In this document: piece by piece, positions 1 through 5,736 of the stretch
How the letters are laid out: each line of letters begins with the position of its first letter
Position numbering within the stretch: the stretch's first letter is position 1
Assembly (NCBI GenBank): GCA_964402955.1
Contig: CAYOEZ010000188.1
Span: forward strand, 1-9,562
Origin: CAYOEZ01 sp964402955
Lineage (GTDB): Bacteria > Chloroflexota > DTOL01 > DAOUCN01
Length of the DNA: 9,562 nt
Reading direction: 5' to 3'
The notes under the pieces: model-generated
Database searches by the model: none
What the model was told of the DNA's origin: nothing
The model's input: the letters and a program-made list of their open reading frames with translations, nothing else
Program-made: the position numbers and the translations under genes

Positions 1-306
1 CAGATGGTTGTCTACGATGACCTTGAGCCGGACGAGAAGATCAAGATCTACGACAAGGGCGTCGACAGCCCGCCCTACTCCGATACGTTCGAGCAGTTCA
101 AGCTGTCCTACCGCTACGGCGAAGTCACATCGCCACGCGTGCCAGGCGACGAACCGCTGCACGTGGAGTGCGCGCACTTCGTCGAGTGCGTCCGCGAGGG
201 CAAGACGCCGCGCAGCAGCGGCGAGGTCGGCCTCAAGATCGTGCGCATCTTGGAAAAAGCACAGACCTCCCTCCTCAACGGAGGCCAACGGGAGAAGCTA
301 CCATGA
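1..306 (+). CDS. Gfo/Idh/MocA-family sugar dehydrogenase, C-terminal fragment (WbpB/WlbA-like)
   Basis: This is the last 101 codons of a gene that begins before the window; frame 1 is open from base 1 and ends at TGA 304-306. The fragment carries VVYDDLEPDEKIKIYDKGV, then HVECAHFVECVREGKTPRS and a final helix (GLKIVRILEKAQ). Both are typical of the C-terminal domain of NAD-dependent Gfo/Idh/MocA oxidoreductases, where the FVECVREGKxPRS stretch precedes the last helix. Within that family the wording is closest, from memory, to WbpB/WlbA, which oxidise C3 of UDP-N-acetylglucosaminuronic acid before amination and acetylation. The Rossmann domain and catalytic residues are off the window, so the substrate cannot be read directly. 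The gene overlaps the acetyltransferase gene by four bases (ATGA), which agrees with a shared pathway and translational coupling. The family call is fairly sure; the WbpB-type substrate is an inference from neighbour and motif. An inositol or other sugar dehydrogenase remains possible. Confidence 0.85.
   Translation, partial: QMVVYDDLEPDEKIKIYDKGVDSPPYSDTFEQFKLSYRYGEVTSPRVPGDEPLHVECAHFVECVREGKTPRSSGEVGLKIVRILEKAQTSLLNGGQREKLP
291..294 (+). promoter_or_regulatory. Ribosome binding site for the acetyltransferase gene
   Basis: GGAG lies 8 bases before the ATG at 303, inside the end of the upstream dehydrogenase gene. It supports 303 as the start rather than the in-frame ATG at 168. That earlier start would overlap the dehydrogenase by more than 130 bases and add a non-homologous, Arg-rich N-terminus. 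Confidence 0.6.
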
Positions 307-923
307 CACCAGCCAGCACACGGCGCCCGCGCCTGAACGAGAACGTGATCCTCGGTCTCAACCCGGAGCTGGAGCCGCACGTCATCCTCGGCGAGATGAC
401 AGGACGGAAGATCGCCAGCCTACAACTGGTCATCGGCGACAACGCCATCATCCGCAGCGGAACTGTCATCTACGTGGGCTCCCGCATCGGCAACGAGCTG
501 AGAACGGGCCACAATGTCGTCATCCGCGAGGAGAACTTGATCGGAGACAACCTACAGATCTGGAGCAACTCGGTGATCGACTACGGCTGCCGCATCGGCA
601 ACCACGTCAAGATTCACTGCAACTGCTACGTTGCCCAGTTCACGATCATCGAGGACGATGCCTTCATGGCGCCGGGCGTCATCATTGCCAACGACATGTA
701 TCCTGGCCCCATGTTTGAGGACAGGCCACTGGTCGGTCCCACCATCAAGCGCGGCGCACAGATTGGCTGCAATTGCACCTTGCGCCCCGGGGTCGTCATC
801 GGCGAATACGCGCTGATCGGCGCCGGCAGCGTTGTGACCAAGGACATTCCCCCGCGCAGCCTTGCCTACGGCAACCCGGCACGCGTGGTCAAGAGCATCG
901 ATGAGGTCATGAAACAGGTATGA
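303..923 (+). CDS. Left-handed beta-helix (hexapeptide repeat) acetyltransferase, WbpD/WxcM-N-like
   Basis: The 206-residue protein is built mostly of hexapeptide repeats ([LIV]-G-x4 type), for example VIGDNAIIRSGTVIYVGSRIG, HNVVIREENLIGDN and IGCNCTLRPGVVIGEYALIGAGSVVTKDIP. This pattern folds into a left-handed parallel beta-helix that trimerises and uses acetyl-CoA. The segment FMAPGVIIANDMYPGP matches the region of WbpD/WlbB and WxcM-N-type enzymes around the active-site loop, and the tail GNPARVVK is the usual end of this family. The likely reaction is acetyl transfer to an amino (or hydroxyl) group of a UDP-linked sugar in the cytoplasm. Adjacency to a WbpB/WlbA-like dehydrogenase favours N-acetylation of a 3-amino sugar, but the exact acceptor is inferred. 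The gene overlaps both neighbours by four bases (ATGA at 303-306 and at 920-923), so the three genes are almost certainly one operon. The start at ATG 303 is chosen because of GGAG at 291 and the overlap geometry. Confidence 0.9.
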   Translation: MTPASTRRPRLNENVILGLNPELEPHVILGEMTGRKIASLQLVIGDNAIIRSGTVIYVGSRIGNELRTGHNVVIREENLIGDNLQIWSNSVIDYGCRIGNHVKIHCNCYVAQFTIIEDDAFMAPGVIIANDMYPGPMFEDRPLVGPTIKRGAQIGCNCTLRPGVVIGEYALIGAGSVVTKDIPPRSLAYGNPARVVKSIDEVMKQV

Positions 924-1777
924 GCGACTACCTGGCCCTGTGGCGCTACTGGCAGCAGGGAGCGCGCGAGTTCGCCCGCGACGACTTCCGCATCTACCAG
1001 GAAGACCGGCAGCGTCTCGCCTCCTACCTGAACAGGCCGATCTCGGGCATGCACATGCTCGACATCGGCTGCGGCCAGCACTATCCCGAGACGCTGCTCT
1101 ACCACAACGATGGCAACCAGATCACCGGCATCGACCTCGATGTTGTCGGCGTAGGACCAAGCCTGCGCAAGTACGCGGCCATCGTGCGCAAGAACGGCGC
1201 CAAACGCGCGCTCAAGAGCCTGGTGCGCGAGCTTGTCTTCGATCCCGCCTATTTCGCCGAGATACAAGCGCAGTATGGGCGCAACCTGAGCTACCAGGGC
1301 ATCGACCTGCGCAGCGCCGATGCGACCGCTCTGCCTTTTGGCGACGGCGCGTTTGATCTCGTCGTGTCAACCAATGCCTTCGAGCACATCGCCGACCTTG
1401 ACGCAGCGGCGCGCGAGGTGAGCCGCGTGCTCAAGCCCGGCGGTTTGGCGCACATCGACTTTCACCTGTACACGAGCCTGTCCGGCGGCCATCATCTGGA
1501 ATGGACGTGGCCCGAGCGCGAGCAGGAGCGCGCCGTGCCGCCGTGGGATCACCTGCGCCAGAACGCCAACGCGGTGGACTACTACTTGAACAAGCAACGC
1601 ATGAGCGACTATCGCGCCGCCTTCGAACGACACATGCGGATTGTCGATTGGCTGCCAGGCCACAGCGAAGGCCGCCAGTACCTGACGCCGCAGATACGGA
1701 GCGAGTTGTCCGCCTATAGCGACGACGAGCTTCTGACCAGAAACGCCATCATTGTTTCCAGACGCCGGGAGGGCTAA
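920..1777 (+). CDS. Class I SAM-dependent methyltransferase (Methyltransf_11 type)
   Basis: The 285-residue protein shows the ordered motifs of a Rossmann-fold methyltransferase. These are motif I MLDIGCG (residues 46-52), the acidic ribose-binding IDLD (71-74), DATALPFGDGAFDLV (134-148), NAFEHI (152-157) and VLKPGG (170-175). An inserted, largely helical and basic stretch at about residues 76-125 separates the acidic loop from the adenine-binding segment. It may form a cap for the acceptor. The C-terminal third is rich in His, Trp and Tyr (LSGGHHLEWTWPERE) and has no motif I can name. The start ATG at 920 overlaps the acetyltransferase stop by four bases. No strong Shine-Dalgarno is seen, so translational coupling is likely. 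From context it probably methylates a sugar or a glycan terminus, which in some O-antigen systems caps chain growth. Substrate and O- versus N-methylation cannot be read from sequence. Confidence 0.88.
   Translation: MSDYLALWRYWQQGAREFARDDFRIYQEDRQRLASYLNRPISGMHMLDIGCGQHYPETLLYHNDGNQITGIDLDVVGVGPSLRKYAAIVRKNGAKRALKSLVRELVFDPAYFAEIQAQYGRNLSYQGIDLRSADATALPFGDGAFDLVVSTNAFEHIADLDAAAREVSRVLKPGGLAHIDFHLYTSLSGGHHLEWTWPEREQERAVPPWDHLRQNANAVDYYLNKQRMSDYRAAFERHMRIVDWLPGHSEGRQYLTPQIRSELSAYSDDELLTRNAIIVSRRREG
1767..1773 (+). promoter_or_regulatory. Strong Shine-Dalgarno supporting a TTG start
   Basis: GGGAGGG lies 7 bases before the TTG at 1781 and inside the end of the methyltransferase gene. No comparable site precedes the in-frame ATG at 1829, so this site decides in favour of the TTG start. 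Confidence 0.6.
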
Positions 1778-1780
1778 CGG

Positions 1781-2830
1781 TTGGCTGCAAACCAGTCACG
1801 GTCCGTGTGGCAAGGCGCCAGCGCAGGCATGTCGACGCCGCAGATCAGCGTGGTTGTGCCAACCTATGACGCCGCCCGCACCCTGGGCGAAACGCTCACA
1901 TCTATCTTTGCCTCGGAGTACGACAACTTCGAGGTGATCGTCGTTGACGACGGCTCCCGGGACGACTCGGCCAGCATTGCCGGGCAGTTTCCCTGTATGG
2001 TCGTCCGCCTGCAACAGAACATCGGCGCAGCGCGCGCCAAGAACGCCGGCGCCGAGAAGGCGACTGGCGACATTGTCTTCTTCACCGATTCTGACTGTCT
2101 GATCCGGCCCGACGCGCTGCGCTTGATCGCCGCCAACCTGGCTGATAAGGCCGTGACGGGCGTCGTCGGTTTGCTCGATGCGCGGCTGCGCTACAGCAAC
2201 TTCGCCAGCCAATACAAGAACCTGTGGATGCACTTCACCTACCTGCGCTTGCCACGCCAGGTCGGCACATTTTACACCAGCGCCGCCTCAGCGCGGCGCA
2301 GCGCCTTTGTTGAGATGGGCGGCTTCGATCCCAGGTACTCAGGCGCCAGCATCACCGAAGACATGGACCTGGGCCAACGCTTCCTGAACGCAGGTCACGT
2401 TCTTGTGTCCGAGAAGCGGCTGCTTGTGGAGCATCTCAAGCACTACTCGCTGCGCGAATTGCTGACGACGGACGTCTGGCGGGCCAGCGCGCTGACGAAG
2501 ATTCTGTTGCGGCGCAAGCTGGCCAGCAGCGGGCCCAAACAAAAGTACTACGCGTCGGTCCCGTGGTACTTCGCCCTGGGTGTGCCGTTGTCGTGGTTAG
2601 CCGTCTTGTGTGCTGTGGCGGCTCTCGCCTGGCCGCCGGCGCTCGCAGCAGCGCTGCTGTGCTTCCTGGGCATACTCCTGCTCAATCTGCCGTTCCTGGG
2701 CTTCCTGCGCCGGCAGCGCGGTTGGGTTTTTTTCGCCCAGAGCGCCCTGTTCCTGCTGCCTGACATGTTTGTGTCTGGCATCGGCATTCTGCATGGCCTG
2801 CTGTCGTTTGCGCAGGGAAAGCGCTACTAG
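1781..2830 (+). CDS. GT2 family glycosyltransferase with C-terminal membrane segments
   Basis: The 349-residue protein has a GT-A fold domain of family GT2. VVVPTYD (24-30) and VVDDGS (54-59) bind the nucleotide, NIGAARAKNAG (80-90) follows, TDSD (102-105) is the DxD metal-binding motif, and TEDMDLGQR (192-200) supplies the catalytic-base acidic pair. After about residue 262 come hydrophobic stretches at roughly 263-284, 286-308 and 317-345. The enzyme is therefore probably membrane-anchored with its catalytic domain in the cytoplasm, transferring a sugar from a nucleotide donor to a lipid-linked acceptor. The TTG at 1781 follows the methyltransferase stop by three bases and has a strong GGGAGGG. 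The ATG at 1829 (residue 17) lies just before the conserved fold and is the alternative start. The stop TAG (2828-2830) falls inside the left arm of the inverted repeat at 2827-2971. Family assignment is secure; donor and acceptor are unknown. Confidence 0.92.
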   Translation: MAANQSRSVWQGASAGMSTPQISVVVPTYDAARTLGETLTSIFASEYDNFEVIVVDDGSRDDSASIAGQFPCMVVRLQQNIGAARAKNAGAEKATGDIVFFTDSDCLIRPDALRLIAANLADKAVTGVVGLLDARLRYSNFASQYKNLWMHFTYLRLPRQVGTFYTSAASARRSAFVEMGGFDPRYSGASITEDMDLGQRFLNAGHVLVSEKRLLVEHLKHYSLRELLTTDVWRASALTKILLRRKLASSGPKQKYYASVPWYFALGVPLSWLAVLCAVAALAWPPALAAALLCFLGILLLNLPFLGFLRRQRGWVFFAQSALFLLPDMFVSGIGILHGLLSFAQGKRY

Positions 2831-2971
2831 CAGCCTGTCGGAGAGCCAATGCCGGAGGTCATTTCTACCGCAGAGACGCAGAGATCGCCGAGAAAGAGCA
2901 CAGAAAACCATCAAAACCTCTGCGTACTCTGCGTCTCTGCGGTGAGACAACTCTCGCCGACAAGCTGCTAG
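2827..2971. repeat. Nested inverted-repeat intergenic element
   Basis: The 173-base gap between two glycosyltransferase genes is nearly all one dyad element. The inner arms are a perfect 17-base inverted repeat, ACCGCAGAGACGCAGAG at 2867-2883 and its complement at 2927-2943. Each arm is made of 8-9-base units. The right side has three in tandem: CTCTGCGTA (2918-2926), CTCTGCGT (2927-2934) and CTCTGCGG (2935-2942). The outer arms, 2827-2845 and 2951-2971, match except for one substitution and a two-base gap. Both ends begin with CTAG, and weaker pairing (GCGCTA at 2821 with TAGCGC at 2969) extends into the upstream gene. I recall similar CTCTGCGT-type sequences from intergenic regions of other environmental bacteria, but could not check. 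There is no transposase and no clear target duplication, so it is a non-autonomous or REP-like element. It could fold in RNA and act as a transcript processing site or attenuator. No U-tract follows, so it is not a standard terminator. Confidence 0.85.
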
Positions 2972-2993
2972 CGCCATCTATTTCCGCTTCGCA

Positions 2994-2999
2994 GGGAGG
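2994..2999 (+). promoter_or_regulatory. Shine-Dalgarno for the polyprenyl-phosphate glycosyltransferase-like gene
   Basis: GGGAGG lies 4 bases before the GTG at 3004. The spacing is short but the match is strong. With no in-frame start codon before 3004, it supports GTG as the start. Confidence 0.55.
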
Positions 3000-3003
3000 C
3001 AAG

Positions 3004-3747
3004 GTGTACAAGGGTAAACGTGTTTCCGTCGTCATTCCGTGCCACAACGAAGAAGTCGGCATCAAGATCACCATTGCCGATATGCCAGCGCAGGTGGATG
3101 AGGTTATCGTCGTCGACAACAACTGCAACGATGCAACCGCAGAGGTTGCCCGGGCGCTGGGCGCACGCGTCGTCAAGGAAAGCCGCAAGGGTTACGGAGC
3201 AGCGTACAAAGCCGGCCTCAACCAGGCGACAGGCGACATCATCGTGACGATGGACGGCGACGGCACCTACCCGCGCAGCTTTATCCCTGTCCTGCTCGAG
3301 ATCATGTTCGAAGAGGATTGGGACTTCATCACCTGCGACCGCACCGGTCATCGCGAAAAGGGCGCCGGCACCTTCGTGCGCATCCTGGGCAACTCCATTC
3401 TCAACTGGACCATGACCCTGTTGTTCTGGATACGTCTGCGCGATTCGCAGTCAGGCATGTGGATGTTCAAGCGTTCGATCCTGCCACGCTTCAACATCGT
3501 CAGCGATGGTATGGCGTTCTCCGAAGAGCTAAAGATCGAAGCCTTCACCAAACGCGATCTGCGTTGCACCGAGCTGCCCATCTACTATCGAGCGCGCATC
3601 GGCGAAAGCAAACTGAACGTCTGGAAGGACGGCACCTATAACCTCTTCTTCATGTTCAGGAAGCGCTTTGGGCTGGCCGGCCCGGCGGACGCGCGCCCCT
3701 TTGCGTCGCTGGCGCAGTCTGCGGCGACGACAGACGATGCCAAATAG
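3004..3747 (+). CDS. GT2 glycosyltransferase, dolichyl/polyprenyl-phosphate sugar synthase-like (DPM1-like)
   Basis: The 247-residue protein carries the DPM1-type motif series. It runs VVIPCHNEE (9-17), VVDNNCNDAT (36-45), KGYGAAYKAG (62-71), MDGDGTYP (83-90, DxD metal site), RDSQSGMWMF (146-155), FSEELKIEA (172-180) and YYRARIGESKLN (194-205). The order and the RIGxSKL ending are typical of enzymes that move a sugar from a nucleotide donor to polyprenyl phosphate at the cytoplasmic face. The segment 126-143 is hydrophobic and could dip into the membrane. The C-terminal membrane anchors of some relatives are absent, and the last 25 residues are Ala/Asp-rich and probably disordered. The start is GTG 3004, preceded by GGGAGG. 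The inverted-repeat element lies just upstream and three large GT-C-like membrane proteins lie downstream. This fits a role in making the lipid-phosphate sugar donor that GT-C enzymes use. The sugar is unknown, and a role as an ordinary GT2 chain-extending enzyme is not excluded. Confidence 0.9.
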   Translation: MYKGKRVSVVIPCHNEEVGIKITIADMPAQVDEVIVVDNNCNDATAEVARALGARVVKESRKGYGAAYKAGLNQATGDIIVTMDGDGTYPRSFIPVLLEIMFEEDWDFITCDRTGHREKGAGTFVRILGNSILNWTMTLLFWIRLRDSQSGMWMFKRSILPRFNIVSDGMAFSEELKIEAFTKRDLRCTELPIYYRARIGESKLNVWKDGTYNLFFMFRKRFGLAGPADARPFASLAQSAATTDDAK

Positions 3748-3789
3748 CGTCACAGCGGCGCTTACGATGACAGACATCTCCCGGATCAC

Positions 3790-5736
3790 ATGAAAAAACA
3801 TCTCTCTGTGTTGGGGTTCTTCATTCTTCTGACACCGCTCATGACGTATCCCATGGTGTTGCACTTGGCCGATGCTGTGCCAGGGCCGCCATGGGATAAC
3901 TTCGTCTGGCTCTATGACATGTGGTGGTTCAAACACAGCCTGTTTGACTTGGGCATATCACCCTGGTTCAACCCGCAGATGTTCCATCCCTTCGGCTACA
4001 ACGTCGGCCTGTCCGAGACCATCCTGGCGAGCAAGGCGCTGGGGTTGCCCCTCACCTTCATTGGCGGCGAAGTGCTGACCTTCAACGGGCTTGTCTTTGC
4101 CTCGTTCATCCTGTCCGGCTTCTGCGCCTATCTCCTGACGCTACGCCTGACGCACAATCGCGCTGCGGCGCTGCTGAGCGGCGTCATCTACGCCTTCGCG
4201 CCCTACCGCATCCACGCCCTGGCGGCAGGCTGGATTCCGCTGCTGCCGACGCAGTGGCTACCGCTCACGTTGCTGTACCTCGACAAAACGATCGACGAGC
4301 GCCGCACACGCCCCGCCGCATTGGCCGGCTTCTTTGCTGCGCTGAGCGCGCTCTCGTCGTGGTACTACGCCTACATGCTCGTCATCATCTTGCCCGTCTA
4401 CCTGTTGCTGCGGGCGCGCCCCTGGCGATCCGTGTTAGCAGACCGGCGGCTGTGGCGCGCCGCCTTGGCCTTCGTGGCTATCATCGGCATGATGTGCATT
4501 CCTGTTCTCATTCCAGCCATGGGGCTGACCAACCAGAGTTCATCATGGACGCTGGGCTATGCCGATCGCTGGTCGGCCAGCCTTGACGACTTTTTCCTGC
4601 CCAACATCTATCATCCCGTGTGGGGAGAGTTCTTCCTGCGCCTGCGCTCGGTTGTCCCGGAGTATCCGTGGTATGCGCCGGGCTTCATCTATCTCGGCGT
4701 CGCCCCGCTCATTCTTGCGCTTGTGGCGCTTCTGTCACCTCGCGTCCGGCTGGCGTCCTCCCGTCGCTCCCCAACCGGAGAGCCTGAGGAGGAGCGAGGA
4801 GTGGGGGTGAGAGCCGCCCTTGCCTGGAGCGGCGCTGTTTCTGCCGTCCTCGCTCTCGGCACGACGCTGCACGTTTTCGGCGCGCGGGTCTACATTCCCG
4901 TCTCAGGGTGGATCGAGCAGAACTTCTCGCGCCTCATGATCATCCTCGCCAGCAAGTTGGCGCTGCACAAAGCCGTCTACTCGGCGCTGCGCGGCGTGAA
5001 TGCCATCCCCATACCGTTGCCGGGCTTTCTGGCCTTCATCTTCTTGCCGCTGTTTAGCGCCATGCGCCACTGGTATCGCTTCGGCGTGATCACGACGCTT
5101 GCCGTGGCGATCCTGGCTGGCTTAGGCGCAGCCTTCTTGCTCAACCGTGTGGGACAACGCGGTGTGCGCGGCATCGCGCTGCAACCGGCGCTGGCGCTCG
5201 TCCTCGTCCTGATTGTGCTGGTCGACTTTGTGGCGGCGCCGCTGCCCTACGGGCTTTCCTACACCTCCATCGTACAACCGGTAGATCAGTGGTTGGCCGA
5301 CCAGCCGGGAGACGTCGCCATCATGCAGTTCCCCCTGGTGCGGGCGCTCAACGGACCGATGCTGTACCGGGGCATCGTCCACGGCAAGAAGATGACCTAT
5401 GCCCATGGCACCTTCTATCCGCCCGCCTACGTGGAGGCGGAAAAAACGCTGGGGCGCTTCCCGGAGGCGGCCAGCCTCGATTTGCTGGCAGGATGGGGCG
5501 TGCGCTACGTCATCGTCGGATCGCGCGCCTACGCTGAAGGCTGGGGCGATCTGCCCGACCAATCATGGCAGAGCATCGAGCAGGCTATCACAGCGTCAGG
5601 TCGCCTGCGCCAGGTACAGGTTTTTGACGAAATCCCATTTTGGAAAGATGAACGGGTCACGAACGTCCTGAGCAAGGAACTGACGCCCGACCCGATCAGC
5701 GTGGACAGGGTATACGTGTATGAGCTTGTCAGATAG
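3790..5736 (+). CDS. Polytopic membrane protein, GT-C glycosyltransferase-like (paralogue A)
   Basis: The 648-residue protein has a hydrophobic N-terminal segment (8-24), then a loop with acidic residues D36, D43 and D53. Many hydrophobic segments follow to about residue 482, and a mainly soluble C-terminal part covers about 485-648. The topology, with an acidic first loop, resembles GT-C enzymes that use polyprenyl-phosphate sugars on the outer face; this is a fold-level inference. Other recognisable blocks are HPFGYN (66-71), LRLTHNRAAALLSG (118-131), PYRIHALAAGW (138-148), ALSSWYY (187-193) and a late LLAGWGVRYVIVGSRA (566-580). The protein is a paralogue of the gene starting at 8125. An Arg/Glu-rich stretch at about 317-341 is absent from that paralogue. 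The gene starts at ATG 3790, 42 bases after the previous gene, with only a weak GGAT before it. The start is supported by the matching N-terminus of the paralogue. The stop overlaps the next gene by 17 bases. Exact reaction unknown. Confidence 0.88.
   Translation: MKKHLSVLGFFILLTPLMTYPMVLHLADAVPGPPWDNFVWLYDMWWFKHSLFDLGISPWFNPQMFHPFGYNVGLSETILASKALGLPLTFIGGEVLTFNGLVFASFILSGFCAYLLTLRLTHNRAAALLSGVIYAFAPYRIHALAAGWIPLLPTQWLPLTLLYLDKTIDERRTRPAALAGFFAALSALSSWYYAYMLVIILPVYLLLRARPWRSVLADRRLWRAALAFVAIIGMMCIPVLIPAMGLTNQSSSWTLGYADRWSASLDDFFLPNIYHPVWGEFFLRLRSVVPEYPWYAPGFIYLGVAPLILALVALLSPRVRLASSRRSPTGEPEEERGVGVRAALAWSGAVSAVLALGTTLHVFGARVYIPVSGWIEQNFSRLMIILASKLALHKAVYSALRGVNAIPIPLPGFLAFIFLPLFSAMRHWYRFGVITTLAVAILAGLGAAFLLNRVGQRGVRGIALQPALALVLVLIVLVDFVAAPLPYGLSYTSIVQPVDQWLADQPGDVAIMQFPLVRALNGPMLYRGIVHGKKMTYAHGTFYPPAYVEAEKTLGRFPEAASLDLLAGWGVRYVIVGSRAYAEGWGDLPDQSWQSIEQAITASGRLRQVQVFDEIPFWKDERVTNVLSKELTPDPISVDRVYVYELVR
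4738..4812. repeat. Repeat-like in-frame insertion inside the paralogue A gene
   Basis: This stretch encodes residues 317-341, an Arg/Ser/Glu/Gly-rich segment including SPTGEPEEERGVGVRA, between two hydrophobic segments. The paralogue from 8125 goes directly from LLLGAYALRKR to ARAAWPVFLV at the same place, so about 20 residues are extra here. The DNA is unusual for the gene: purine-rich GGAGGAGCGAGGAGTGGGGG follows a pyrimidine-rich CTCCCGTCGCTCCCC, and a perfect 7-base dyad occurs (TCGCTCC 4764-4770, GGAGCGA 4791-4797). The pattern resembles intergenic CTCACCCCC-type repeats that I recall from related genomes. That it is an inserted repeat is an inference. Confidence 0.5.

Noticed and set aside
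168..302. Longer form of the acetyltransferase starting at ATG 168
   Set aside because: It would overlap the dehydrogenase gene by about 139 bases in another frame and encode an Arg-rich, non-homologous extension. ATG 303 has GGAG 8 bases before it and a 4-base overlap typical of operons.
866..1267. Open reading frame of 133 codons on the - strand
   Set aside because: It lies antisense to the methyltransferase gene, whose motifs are clear. The translation has no recognisable domain and is expected as a shadow in high-GC DNA.
2827..2971. Intrinsic transcription terminator at the inverted repeat
   Set aside because: No run of T follows either arm and the same-strand genes continue directly, so a classic terminator is not supported, although partial attenuation remains possible.
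2827..2971. CRISPR array from the repeated CTCTGCGT units
   Set aside because: Units are 8-9 bases, directly adjacent without spacers, and in opposite orientation on the two arms.
5122..5562. Open reading frame of 146 codons on the - strand
   Set aside because: Antisense to paralogue A, in a region aligned to known protein blocks on the + strand; no ribosome binding site or domain seen.
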